A stretch of DNA of 64,000 bases, taken from a virus. Each line of letters begins with the position of its first letter. The first letter of the stretch is position 1. Positions 8,054 through 16,171 of this stretch are shown piece after piece. A program made the position numbers and the translations under genes. The stretch covers positions 1 to 64,000 of IMG/VR virus record IMGVR_UViG_3300025581_000001; one strand, written 5' to 3'. The notes beneath the pieces are model-generated. The model was given only the letters and a program-made list of their open reading frames with translations. It made no database searches and was not told where the DNA came from.

Positions 8054-9314
8054 CCTGCAGTCGGTGCTGTCGCTCGGCTTGCAGAAGGTCGCCGACTTCG
8101 TGCTGAACCCCGGCGACCCCAAGAAGCCGAGTGCACCGCTGGAGCTTGTGCTTTGCCCGCAGTGCCGCCTGCTGCAACTGCGCCATACCGTAGACGCCGG
8201 GACGCTGTTTACTCAGAACTGGCATCGCTGCATATCTGACACCCACAAAGCAGCGCTGCAAGGCGTCGTCGATGCGGTTGGACAGCACGTCGATGTGCTG
8301 CCGGGAGATGCAGTGCTGGACGTGGGCACTAGCGATGCTACTCTGCTTGGTCTGTACCACAAGCACATTATTACCTGTGGCATTGACCCATCGCAGCAGA
8401 TCATGTCTGAGGCTGCGCTGAAACATGCTAGCTATGCTGCTCGTTCTTTCTACAGTCGTCAGGTTATCGAAGGATTGGTCAAGCGAGCAGGCAAGCCGTT
8501 CAAGGCCATCACCGTGGTCGACGCCTTCGACTGCCTCGAAGACCCCATCGCCTTTCTGCAGGACATGAAGGCGATGCTACCCGACGACGGCGTGTTGCTC
8601 ATCCAGGTCAACTACCTCGCGACTATGCTAAAGAACAACGCCGCCGATGCTATTTACCACGAGCGGCTGGCCTACTACTCGTTCAAGTCGCTGGAGTGGG
8701 CATTGAGCCGGGTAGGTTTTGCAGTGGTGGATGCTGAGGTCGACCCGACGTGGTTGCGACTGGTGGTGAAGAAGGCCCCGGCGCAGCGCGACGATTACCT
8801 TGATGGCGCGGTCGAGCGTATCCGCGAGGTGTTGGAGGTCGAGCAGAAGCTGCTGCTGGAGAACGTGGCGACCTATTTGCAGTTCGGGCGGCGGGTGAAG
8901 CAACTGCTGGAGAAGGTGTCCATCTATGTGGTGCAGCAGACATTGAAAGGCAAGAAGTGCTATACGCTGGGGGCATCGAGTCGTGGTGGTACGCTGCTGC
9001 AGTCGGTGCCTATTCCGTTATCGGGCATTGCCGAGCGTGACGATGCCAAGGTTGACCATTGGTTCACGGCGACGTGGTTGCGAGTGCATGATGAGGAGTA
9101 CGTGCGCGGGCGGGCCGACATCATGCTGGCGCTGCCTTGGTACCTGCGCGACGAGATTGTGGCCCGCGAGCATGAGTGGCTGGCGAAGGGAGGCACACTG
9201 CTGTTCCCACTGCCGAAGCCAGTGCTGGTGGACAAGGACGGCGAGCACGAGGTGGTGAACGAACCTTTGAAGATGCTGCGCAAGCAGAGCCTGGTGGCGG
9301 TGAGGCACGCATGA
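8004..9314 (+). CDS. C-methyltransferase of the sugar type (zinc-binding N-terminus)
   Basis: 436 residues. Four cysteines (C10, C13, C51, C54) form the zinc site of the Methyltransf_13 N-terminal domain. VLDVGTSDATLLG (104-116) is the SAM-binding loop with an unusual T for the second Gly. The C-terminal ~170 residues (LGASSRGGTLLQ...) match the Methyltransf_14 domain of NDP-hexose C-methyltransferases. Length and domain order agree with that family. It likely modifies a nucleotide-linked deoxysugar used by the neighbouring transferases. ATG 8004 was chosen over 7977 because MDAYKEIHEC begins the family pattern. Confidence 0.75.
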   Translation: MDAYKEIHECRVCRSRDLQSVLSLGLQKVADFVLNPGDPKKPSAPLELVLCPQCRLLQLRHTVDAGTLFTQNWHRCISDTHKAALQGVVDAVGQHVDVLPGDAVLDVGTSDATLLGLYHKHIITCGIDPSQQIMSEAALKHASYAARSFYSRQVIEGLVKRAGKPFKAITVVDAFDCLEDPIAFLQDMKAMLPDDGVLLIQVNYLATMLKNNAADAIYHERLAYYSFKSLEWALSRVGFAVVDAEVDPTWLRLVVKKAPAQRDDYLDGAVERIREVLEVEQKLLLENVATYLQFGRRVKQLLEKVSIYVVQQTLKGKKCYTLGASSRGGTLLQSVPIPLSGIAERDDAKVDHWFTATWLRVHDEEYVRGRADIMLALPWYLRDEIVAREHEWLAKGGTLLFPLPKPVLVDKDGEHEVVNEPLKMLRKQSLVAVRHA

Positions 9315-9328
9315 AGGAGAGAAAGATT

Positions 9329-9700
9329 ATGAAACGTCAGAAGGATTTCACATACAACCGGCATCCGCCGAGCCCGACAGAGAGGCTGCAGAGGACGGTG
9401 GTCGACTTTTCCAAGCTGCTTTACAGCGACGAGATTGGGAATGACAAGCCTGCCCTTATCGGCGAACACGTGGTGATGGGGCTGTACGAAGCGAGCATAG
9501 GGCTGCACGAGCTTCGCAAGGTGCTGATTCACTTTGAGGAGACGTATGTGAAGCAGAGCAAGGATGCATCTCAGCAGCAGAGAGAGATGTTTCAGGTGTT
9601 AACTGCTGCTCTTAAGCCACCAGTGCCGATGCCGAAAGTTGGGTTGTGGGGCCGTATCAAGTGTTGGTATTTGCGGAGAAGGAAGCTGGTGCGTGTCTGA
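9329..9700 (+). CDS. Small protein of unknown function
   Basis: 123 residues from ATG 9329 behind AAGGAG; ATG 9311 overlaps the methyltransferase stop and is an alternative. The centre is a long amphipathic helix (VVMGLYEASIGLHELRKVLIHFEETYVK), then a Gln-rich stretch and a basic tail. No motif is recognised. Stop 9700 is followed directly by another ATG. Confidence 0.65.
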   Translation: MKRQKDFTYNRHPPSPTERLQRTVVDFSKLLYSDEIGNDKPALIGEHVVMGLYEASIGLHELRKVLIHFEETYVKQSKDASQQQREMFQVLTAALKPPVPMPKVGLWGRIKCWYLRRRKLVRV

Positions 9701-9784
9701 ATGCTGCGTAGAATGGCCGAATTTCGCGCCACGTTTAGCTACAAACGCTTTTCGGGTCGTAAACGCGCTATGGTGCAACCATGA
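9701..9784 (+). CDS. Very short arginine-rich reading frame
   Basis: 27 codons, ATG 9701 to TGA 9784, encoding MLRRMAEFRATFSYKRFSGR and a short tail. It is chained by a zero-base gap to the previous stop and by ATGA to the 9781 start. It may be a leader peptide or spurious; the chaining is the only support. Confidence 0.25.
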   Translation: MLRRMAEFRATFSYKRFSGRKRAMVQP

Positions 9785-9846
9785 ATATTCAATCGCTTAC
9801 AGCGCAAAGGAAGCTCCATGAAGCAGGACTCGAAGAAATTCAGTAA
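9781..9846 (+). pseudogene. Stranded 5' end of the 10606 gene, in front of the homing endonuclease
   Basis: ATG 9781 opens MNIQSLTAQRKLHEAGLEEIQ and stops at 9846. The first 13 residues match the start of the full gene at 10606 (MNLQSLTANRKLH) with different codons at many positions. The endonuclease starts inside it at 9818. The simplest reading is that the endonuclease entered the 5' end of this gene and an intact 5' end now follows the insert. It could still be translated as a 21-residue peptide. Confidence 0.6.
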
Positions 9847-10609
9847 GCATATGTCATCAGTGGTAAGAAATGGCTGGCAAGACCCTGCAGTACGTGCTCG
9901 TCGTATCGCTGGGATAAAGAAAAGCTGGGCTTCTGGGAAACGGAACGCTTCACGAAAGTCGGTTGAGAAAAAGATTGCTGCATATTGGACGGAAGCGCAG
10001 CGAGCCAAGCATTCCGAACGGGCGAAGAAGGTTTTGGCATCTTCAGAGGTTAGACGTAATATGCGGCGCGGTCAGCAGCAGCGTTGGTTACGTGAGTCGG
10101 AGCATACTAAGTATCGCAAGAACATGAAGGTCGTCATGTCAGACCCGAAGCTTCGAAGACGCATTTCATTGACAGAGCGCAAGCAGTTTGCTGCTGGAGA
10201 ACGTAAAGTGCCTGTTATGACAGGAGCACGTTTTCATTCGGGCTGGATGAAGAGCAAGAAGGGTGGAGTATTCTTCGCAAGGTCAGGGTGGGAAAAGATC
10301 TTTACTATGCTTCTGGACTCCAGTCGTCTTGTTGAATGCTTCAAGTATGAACCGTTTGTTGTTCAGTACAGGTACGACGGTGTAATGCGTTCGTACTTTC
10401 CCGATTTCTGGGTGCGCTTCCGTAATGGTAAGGAGTTTGTATTCGAACTGAAAGGCTACGAGTGGGGCGGAAGAAGAGAGCAGTGCAAGGCAAAGGCGTG
10501 TGAGAGGTATTGCGGCACTAACGGGATGGAGTTCGTGCGTTTGGCTGGAGAAGACTGCAATAAACTTTTGCGTCGAGGGTCGTTGGCGCTTACGGAGTTG
10601 GTGCAATGA
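9818..10609 (+). CDS. Homing endonuclease, PD-(D/E)xK type with helical DNA-binding repeats
   Basis: 263 residues. The N-terminal 130 are basic and hold repeated short motifs (VRARRIAGIKKSWASG, AQRAKHSERAKKVLAS, VRRNMRRGQQQRW) like NUMOD-type DNA-contact helices of phage homing enzymes. The C-terminus has a nuclease core: E159, D196 in YFPDFWV, then FVFELKG with E210-x-K212, the PD-(D/E)xK signature. The gene starts inside a copy of the 5' end of the next gene and its stop overlaps that gene's ATG (10606), the layout expected of a free-standing homing endonuclease at its target. Confidence 0.75.
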   Translation: MKQDSKKFSKHMSSVVRNGWQDPAVRARRIAGIKKSWASGKRNASRKSVEKKIAAYWTEAQRAKHSERAKKVLASSEVRRNMRRGQQQRWLRESEHTKYRKNMKVVMSDPKLRRRISLTERKQFAAGERKVPVMTGARFHSGWMKSKKGGVFFARSGWEKIFTMLLDSSRLVECFKYEPFVVQYRYDGVMRSYFPDFWVRFRNGKEFVFELKGYEWGGRREQCKAKACERYCGTNGMEFVRLAGEDCNKLLRRGSLALTELVQ

Positions 10610-11685
10610 ATCTCCAATCATTGACGGCTAATCGGAAGCTACATGGCAAAACCAATTTTCGTGGTCTTCCAATCAGCATCGAAAATCGTAAAGGCTCTTT
10701 GCGTCAGGGTACTGCTAAGAATGGTAAGCGTTGGCAAACTTTTATCAGAAGTCCGTACGGTTATTTGCGTGGTACGGAAGGGGTGGATGGGGACGCTGTT
10801 GATGTTTTTGTTGGCCCCAACTTGGATGCACCAAATGTTTATATTGTGCATACGCAGGAACCAACTACTGGGATTTACTCAGAGGACAAGTGCATGCTGG
10901 GATTCATGACCGCGCCGGAAGCCAAGCTGGAGTTCCTGCGCAACTACGACTCACCCGGCCATTTCCAGTCAATGGACACCATCCCGTTCGAGGAGTTCCG
11001 CGAGCGCGTGCTGGACGGCGAGATGAAGCGGAAGAAGATCGAGGCGTTCGGAACCAGTGAAGGCGTGAAGAAAGAATGGGACACTCGTGGTCGGGGTCGC
11101 AAGACGTGGGATGAAAAACTTTTGCCACCGAAGATTAACTGGAAGGTGCCTGCCAAGACGCAGAAGGTGTTTGATAAGTACGGAGTCAAGGTTCAGCAAG
11201 TGGATGTTCATAAACTTGTCCCATCCGAATACAGGAAATGGGGAGACGTATACTACGGTAGGGCGGACAAGAAGTACATCAATACGATTCGTCAGGCCAT
11301 GCGTCAAGGAAAAGAAATCTATCCTGTTGAGGTGCAGCCAAGTAAGCGCGGTGGTGGGTTGTTCGATGTCGGGGATGGGCACCATCGAGTGTTAGCCGCG
11401 ATGCTTAATGGCAATAAGTCAGTTACAGTCATGATTCCTCCTAAGAAGTTTTCGGATGCGGCGTTTGAAGAGATGTTAGTGGCGACTCCGAAGAGCAAGT
11501 ACAAGTTCATTAAGGCAGCGGCAGGTATCTCCATCGGCGACGAAGTAGTCGTGAACGGCATCAACTACCGCTGGGTGGTGAAGGGCTTCCGGGGCAAATT
11601 GCTGGTGCTGGAGAAGAAGGGCCAGTTCAACGAGCAGCAGCCAAGGACTATTTTGCGGACAGCGCGACAACTGACGAAAATATAA
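10606..11685 (+). CDS. GTSEG-tagged protein: pyrophosphatase-like domain, tag, ParB-like domain
   Basis: 359 residues. Residues ~20-135 match the inorganic-pyrophosphatase-like domain of phage MuF-associated polymorphic proteins: SIENRKGS, then YGYLRGTEGVDGDAVDVF with acidic D61, D63 and D66. The tag GTSEGVKKEWDTRGRGR is at 149-165. Residues ~195-280 look ParB-like, with FDVGDGHHRVLAAML (GDGHHR at 256-261) as the conserved turn. A small beta-rich end (ISIGDEVVVNGINYRWVV) resembles an SH3/KOW-like barrel. It starts at the endonuclease stop. Whether the acidic residues hydrolyse pyrophosphate is untested. Confidence 0.7.
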   Translation: MNLQSLTANRKLHGKTNFRGLPISIENRKGSLRQGTAKNGKRWQTFIRSPYGYLRGTEGVDGDAVDVFVGPNLDAPNVYIVHTQEPTTGIYSEDKCMLGFMTAPEAKLEFLRNYDSPGHFQSMDTIPFEEFRERVLDGEMKRKKIEAFGTSEGVKKEWDTRGRGRKTWDEKLLPPKINWKVPAKTQKVFDKYGVKVQQVDVHKLVPSEYRKWGDVYYGRADKKYINTIRQAMRQGKEIYPVEVQPSKRGGGLFDVGDGHHRVLAAMLNGNKSVTVMIPPKKFSDAAFEEMLVATPKSKYKFIKAAAGISIGDEVVVNGINYRWVVKGFRGKLLVLEKKGQFNEQQPRTILRTARQLTKI

Positions 11686-11697
11686 GAAGGAGGCACT

Positions 11698-11859
11698 ATG
11701 GTAAGCGTTCGATTCAGCCGGGGAAATATGGCAGATGAGGTTTTGGTTACTTGGAGAAAGGTACGATGGAGCATTCGGAGGATACGATGCTTCTGGCCTT
11801 ATTTTCAACTTGTTAACTGGAACAAAAGGCAGAGAGGAGAATTACTATGCAGCTCCTGA
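11698..11859 (+). CDS. 53-residue basic protein (paralogue of the 20598 gene)
   Basis: ATG 11698 behind AAGGAGG to TGA 11859. It contains WSIRRIRCFWPYFQLVNW, close to WSIRRIHGWPPHFQLLNW in the 20598 gene. In both places a 23-residue membrane peptide follows. Function is unknown; the conserved aromatic block is the main feature. Confidence 0.6.
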   Translation: MVSVRFSRGNMADEVLVTWRKVRWSIRRIRCFWPYFQLVNWNKRQRGELLCSS

Positions 11860-11918
11860 TTCTGGTTTTGATTCTTCTGCAGAGATTCGGCCTGCACATC
11901 AAGCCGATTGTTGGTTAA
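11847..11918 (+). CDS. 23-residue membrane peptide
   Basis: MQLLILVLILLQRFGLHIKP and three more residues; one hydrophobic segment then a basic tail. AGAGGAG lies just upstream, and it overlaps the previous gene by 13 bp. A similar peptide (20736) follows the paralogous upstream gene, which argues it is real. Confidence 0.5.
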   Translation: MQLLILVLILLQRFGLHIKPIVG

Positions 11919-11928
11919 GTTGAATCGT

Positions 11929-11958
11929 GGGCGACGATTTACGCGTCGCCCCATTCTT
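11929..11958 (+). terminator. Intrinsic terminator
   Basis: GGGCGACG (11929-11936) pairs with CGTCGCCC (11944-11951), 8 bp, 7-nt loop, followed by CATTCTT. It separates the tagged 10606 operon from the MuF operon. Confidence 0.65.
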
Positions 11959-11982
11959 AGCTTGAACTTTTAGGGAGACTCC

Positions 11983-12168
11983 ATGAAGATGCACCACCTT
12001 GTAGCTGTGGACTGGGTGCGTGAGCCGTCGCGCAACCACGGGCGACGGCCGAAGGCGAGCCCGCCGATGCCAGAGCCGGGCTTCATAAGCGCGAAGTGTG
12101 GTCGCAACAAGTGCTGCGAGTGCTACGCGCTGAAGTGCTCGCATGAGTGCCATAAGAGGGGAGGATGA
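11983..12168 (+). CDS. Cysteine-rich small protein
   Basis: 61 residues from ATG 11983. The C-terminal half carries six cysteines and a histidine (CGRNKCCECYALKCSHECH), suggesting zinc or metal binding. GGGAG lies 8 bases upstream of the start. It is coupled by ATGA to the MuF-like gene. Function is unknown. Confidence 0.6.
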   Translation: MKMHHLVAVDWVREPSRNHGRRPKASPPMPEPGFISAKCGRNKCCECYALKCSHECHKRGG

Positions 12169-12950
12169 AACGAGTACTGACAATCCGTGCCGACTTCGCG
12201 GTGGTGCCTCCGGTGGGCAGCGCACATATGGATGTCGTGCCAATTTTCCATCCACCAAGCCTGCGCAATCCGATACCAGTGCCTGTAGACGACCCGAGAG
12301 AAACGTGCGACCGTTTCTTCGACGTGTTCCAGCGCACCAGCCTGCGCACCTGGCGCTACCGCATGGAGCTGCTGCGGCATGCACAGCCGAGCGAGCCTCC
12401 GTGGGCGGTCAAGACGTTGGTCGAGCATCCGATGAGCTACATGAATTTGTGGGGCAGCGCGGACGGTATTGCCAAGGCGGTGCACCGGGTCTACGTGAAG
12501 CGCACCGGCAAGCAGCGAGGGCTGTTCAGTATCGAGCAGGACTTGCGCGAGGCAGTGGAGTCGAGATTCTTGCGGTATGGGGACTGGAGTAAGGAGGTGG
12601 GTGAGCGCATCGACGACTACATCGACGAGCGCATGGGCTACATTGGTAAGAGTTTCAAGGGGCTGAACAGTCCGATGTTCGACGGATCCGATGAGCGTGC
12701 TGAGTCTATCGGCGACTATGAAGATCGTTCAGCACGTAACTTCGGGAGTGCCTTGGGCTGGGAGTTCAGCGATCAGCAGGTTAGCAAGATATGGGTTGCC
12801 GAAGAGGATGCATGCGACGATTGTTTGGACAATGCAGACGAGGGGCCGATACCCGTAGGTGAGGATTTTCCTTCTGGTGATTATGCTCCTCCAGCACATC
12901 CCAACTGCCGATGTACTGTCGAGTATGTCGATGATGAGGAAGAGGAATGA
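12165..12950 (+). CDS. MuF-like minor head protein (phage head morphogenesis)
   Basis: 261 residues. The C-terminus has the MuF/SPP1 gp7 pattern: WVAEEDACDDC (C217, C220), then a ~20-residue loop and PPAHPNCRC (242-250), which ends these domains. The middle is helical and rich in acidic residues (EVGERIDDYIDERMGYIGKSF). MuF proteins sit inside or at the portal vertex of the capsid, in few copies, and are often fused or linked to effector domains. Here the effectors are separate tagged genes directly downstream. Its portal partner is 32 kb away, which is unusual because the two normally adjoin. Confidence 0.75.
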   Translation: MKRVLTIRADFAVVPPVGSAHMDVVPIFHPPSLRNPIPVPVDDPRETCDRFFDVFQRTSLRTWRYRMELLRHAQPSEPPWAVKTLVEHPMSYMNLWGSADGIAKAVHRVYVKRTGKQRGLFSIEQDLREAVESRFLRYGDWSKEVGERIDDYIDERMGYIGKSFKGLNSPMFDGSDERAESIGDYEDRSARNFGSALGWEFSDQQVSKIWVAEEDACDDCLDNADEGPIPVGEDFPSGDYAPPAHPNCRCTVEYVDDEEEE

Positions 12951-14872
12951 AGCCACAACGAGTTGCTAACATCACACTGAACGCGAGCATCGCGGTGCTG
13001 TCCAAAGACCCGCTGGCGGTGCTGCGCAGCTTCGTGCAGGCACATGGAACATCAGAAGGTGTTCGCAAAGCTTGGGATACTCGTGGGCGTGGCAGGAAGC
13101 AGGAGCCCAAGGTCTACGCAACCCACAAAGACATTCGCCAGAGCAGCAACTGGGGCGAGATACAGCACCAGTGGCTTGGCAAAGCCGGGCAGGGCGAGGG
13201 CTCGCTGGTCAAGGGCATCCCCATGACCAAGGAGGAAGTGGTCGCCAAGTATCCGACGCTCTACCACGTGACTACTCATGGTGCGGAAATTCAGGATTCG
13301 GGTTTGCTGCTGGCCGGTTCCGCCGACAACAAGGGGGGACTGGGTAGTTCGAATCAGGCGCGAGCCGTCAGTTTTACCACGAGCCTTGCGGATGCGCACG
13401 ATATCCAGAGTGACATTACGCAGATGATCGAGCTGGCCAAGAATCCCGAGTTTTCTACTCTTGAGAAGCTGGCGCATGATGATGAGAAGCGTAGCGGGCT
13501 GAAAGATGGGGCTCTGGATGCAGCGGTTGCGCAGGCGAGGCGGAACTTTGAAGTGAACTGGGAACAAACAGTAAACAATGGGAAGGCGTCGCCAGAGCGC
13601 AAGGAGTCAGGCCTGAAGGATGCGTACAACATGTACCTGTGGGGCCGTGATAGTGCAGGCGGAGGACAGAACACAATCATCTTCGGCGACCTGAAGGACT
13701 TCAGGAACCTGGATGCTGGTAAGGTGTCGGTGCTCGCGGTGCCGTCGAAGAACATTCCCGACGGTGCGCTGTGCCGCGACGAGGTGAGCAATAAGTTTCT
13801 GCACGAGTTGCAGGTTGATGCTGATGTGCCAGTGGATGGTGTGAAGATACAAGCCTACGGTACCAGTGAGGGAGTTAAGAAAGCTTGGGACACCCGAGGA
13901 CGAAGTACCTATCCGAAGGCATCGGATACAGTAGATGGCCTGCATGTTGGAAAGGACATTCCAAACACGGATTCAATTGCTGCGACTCTTAGTGATAACC
14001 ATGAGATTCAACAGGGCATCCGTGAAGTGCCGATGTCGGAGTTTAACTCGAAGCCGACAGAGATGTTCTACGCGGCAGACGACATACAGCGGACGAAAGA
14101 CTTGGCCGAGCGTATCAAGCAGTCCGGCGAGATAAATCCGCTGATTGTGGTTGTGGACAAGGATGGCCCTTATATCTTGGAAGGGGGTCATCGACTTGGG
14201 GCGTTGAATATACTCAGCAAGCAGAAGTTTCCTGCGCTGGTTGTGCACGACACGTCATCGGACATGGGCATTCAAGCCTACGGGACATCCGAAGGCGTCA
14301 AGAAGGCGTGGGACACCCGTGGCCGGGGCAGACACGAGCAGGCAGCGACCCCGCAGCTGCACGGCCTGGGCAAGATCGGCGACGTGAAGTCGCCGCAGGA
14401 AATCTACAAGGCGTACGGGCAGTGGCGCTCGTACTGGAGCAAGACCGACAACGAGCACGTGCAGGCGACGCACGCCGTGGGCATCATGCGCGACATCGCC
14501 AGCTCCTACGAGAACATGGAGAAGAAGGGCGACAACGACGGCGGCTTCGTGAAGAGCGAGGCCATGCGCGACCAGAAGGGCAACATCGTCGCCGCCGTCG
14601 CGCTGTCCGCCATCGGCAAGGACAACCTGATGCTGGACTACCTGACGGTGCACCCGGCGGTGCTGATGGGCAAGGTCGACGCCAAGGGCGTGGGCACCCG
14701 CATGATGGTCGAGGCTGCGAAGTACGCGCAGTCCGTGGGCAAGGGCATCAAGCTGTTCGCGCTGGAGGGGGCGGAGGGCTTCTACCGCAAGTGCGGCATG
14801 AAGGAGGACGGCGGGGTGTACTCGTTCGATAAGCAGCAGGTGAAGGACTTCGTGGAGAGGGTGGGCAAATGA
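12947..14872 (+). CDS. Three-tag polyprotein: ART-like, ParB-like and GNAT domains
   Basis: 641 residues built from three tag-plus-domain blocks. Tag 1 (34-50) precedes a domain opening LYHVTTHGAEIQDSG with AVSFTTSLADAHDI, resembling phage ADP-ribosyltransferase-like folds. Tag 2 (~305-319) precedes a ParB-like domain (EINPLIVVVDKDGPYILEGG then HRLGALN). Tag 3 (~446-462) precedes a GNAT acetyltransferase: LMLDYLTVHPAVLMGKVDAKGVGTRMM has the acetyl-CoA loop (here KGVGTR), and GAEGFYRKCGM is the usual end. The three tags are near-identical in protein but differ at many synonymous sites. Start ATG 12947 overlaps the MuF stop. Confidence 0.7.
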   Translation: MKPQRVANITLNASIAVLSKDPLAVLRSFVQAHGTSEGVRKAWDTRGRGRKQEPKVYATHKDIRQSSNWGEIQHQWLGKAGQGEGSLVKGIPMTKEEVVAKYPTLYHVTTHGAEIQDSGLLLAGSADNKGGLGSSNQARAVSFTTSLADAHDIQSDITQMIELAKNPEFSTLEKLAHDDEKRSGLKDGALDAAVAQARRNFEVNWEQTVNNGKASPERKESGLKDAYNMYLWGRDSAGGGQNTIIFGDLKDFRNLDAGKVSVLAVPSKNIPDGALCRDEVSNKFLHELQVDADVPVDGVKIQAYGTSEGVKKAWDTRGRSTYPKASDTVDGLHVGKDIPNTDSIAATLSDNHEIQQGIREVPMSEFNSKPTEMFYAADDIQRTKDLAERIKQSGEINPLIVVVDKDGPYILEGGHRLGALNILSKQKFPALVVHDTSSDMGIQAYGTSEGVKKAWDTRGRGRHEQAATPQLHGLGKIGDVKSPQEIYKAYGQWRSYWSKTDNEHVQATHAVGIMRDIASSYENMEKKGDNDGGFVKSEAMRDQKGNIVAAVALSAIGKDNLMLDYLTVHPAVLMGKVDAKGVGTRMMVEAAKYAQSVGKGIKLFALEGAEGFYRKCGMKEDGGVYSFDKQQVKDFVERVGK

Positions 14873-16020
14873 GCTTTCTGGACGAACTCGAAGCTGAGGA
14901 ATTGGAGTCGCCACCGCTGGCGCGCAGGCCGAAGGATATTGAAGCCTACGGTACCTCTGAGGGCGTGAAGAAGGAGTGGGACGAAAGAGGGCGTGGACGA
15001 CATGACATGGAATTGATTAAGACCATTACGATTCCTGCTACTTCCAAGAAGGTCAAGCTTTTTCGGGTTGCGCATGGTGGGAACATTGATACTCATAAGT
15101 TTAGTGAGGCCACACGCGACGACTTTTTAACTGTTGCATTTTTGCCGGACAGTAATGAAATGGTGTTTCCTAATTTAGGCCGGAGCTATGGTGTTGCACA
15201 TGCAGACTTTATACCGGAGGTTCTGCCAAACCTTGACAATCCTTATTTGAATGTGGTGCGTGGAATTATCAGTCCATCGTCGCATGAAGCTACGTGGTAC
15301 GATGAGCGCAGTCAGGTTGACGCTATCTCGGGGGGCGACCCCATTCGCGAGCGAACCACCAGCAATACAATGGAGCGCAATCTTGACTTAGCACAAGCCT
15401 TTAAGTTTACGATTGACGGTAAGAAGCCGAAGATAGATGTCAAGGATATCGAAGAGGGGCAGATGGCAGCCGCTGCCGAGCTTCCCGACATCGTTGGCTT
15501 CGACAAGGACGAGGCGCAGGAGATACGCGAGTATCTAATCAAATTTCCCCGCAAGCTGCTGCACCACACCGAGCGGGTGGAGGCCAACCCTGACCTTGGC
15601 GCGTTGCATGGCAAGTGTCTGCCCGACATAAAGACGGTGCAGATCAACCCCGCCAACTTCACGTCGAAGATGAAGTTCGGTACCCACGACCCCGCCGATA
15701 TCGATGAGCATGTACTTGCTCATGAGTTATGTCATGCTCTCTACACGTCGTTATCGGGAGATGAGCAGAAGCGGTGGATGGCGCTGAGTGGCTGGATGAA
15801 GGGGACGAAGAAGGGGCAGGCGCTGCCCTATGTCGAGATACGCCCTGGCTGGCCACACGAGGTGTCGTCGTGGACGCATTCCCCGGATGCCAAGTTCGCA
15901 CGACGTTACCAGAAGAAGAGTCCTAGCGAGGACTTCGCAGATAGTTGTGCATACTACTGCACCGGGAACGGCGACGACTTGCCCAAGGAGAAGAAAGATT
16001 TTATTGCCACGCTGCTGTGA
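14869..16020 (+). CDS. GTSEG-tagged zincin metallopeptidase
   Basis: 383 residues. The tag GTSEGVKKEWDERGRGR sits at 28-44, right after a short acidic N-terminus. Residues 46-190 are an unassigned domain. AHELCHALY gives the zinc motif H285-E286-x-x-H289, and SEDFADSCAYY places E354 about 65 residues later as the probable third ligand, the gluzincin pattern. The enzyme could process capsid proteins or degrade a host target after entry; nothing in the sequence decides. It overlaps the polyprotein by 4 bp and ends the tagged series. Confidence 0.7.
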   Translation: MSFLDELEAEELESPPLARRPKDIEAYGTSEGVKKEWDERGRGRHDMELIKTITIPATSKKVKLFRVAHGGNIDTHKFSEATRDDFLTVAFLPDSNEMVFPNLGRSYGVAHADFIPEVLPNLDNPYLNVVRGIISPSSHEATWYDERSQVDAISGGDPIRERTTSNTMERNLDLAQAFKFTIDGKKPKIDVKDIEEGQMAAAAELPDIVGFDKDEAQEIREYLIKFPRKLLHHTERVEANPDLGALHGKCLPDIKTVQINPANFTSKMKFGTHDPADIDEHVLAHELCHALYTSLSGDEQKRWMALSGWMKGTKKGQALPYVEIRPGWPHEVSSWTHSPDAKFARRYQKKSPSEDFADSCAYYCTGNGDDLPKEKKDFIATLL

Positions 16021-16036
16021 AAATGGCGGCGCGGGT

Positions 16037-16050
16037 TTTGTATCATGTAG
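16037..16050 (+). promoter_or_regulatory. TTTTGTATCATGTA motif, copy 2
   Basis: GTTTTGTATCATGTAG just after the metallopeptidase stop. It shares 12 bases with the copies at 3244 and 16172. It lies at the left end of a 202-bp intergenic stretch, 135 bp from copy 3. Confidence 0.4.
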
Positions 16051-16171
16051 TAGGCTGAGGTATATAGCTCAACCCTAGAGCTTATCTTCTAGCGATGATC
16101 TTTGCATTTGAATTCGGGTTCTATGCTAGGCGTGATGCCGATGTAAATGCAGAGTGTGCCTCAGCCCTTAA
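16051..16171 (+). other. Intergenic stretch with a small inverted repeat
   Basis: No gene is supported here. CTAGA (about 16075) and TCTAG (about 16088) form a short inverted repeat. The sequence is more AT-rich than its surroundings and is framed by copies 2 and 3 of the TTTTGTATCATG motif, so it is probably a control region for the Ig-like gene. Confidence 0.35.
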
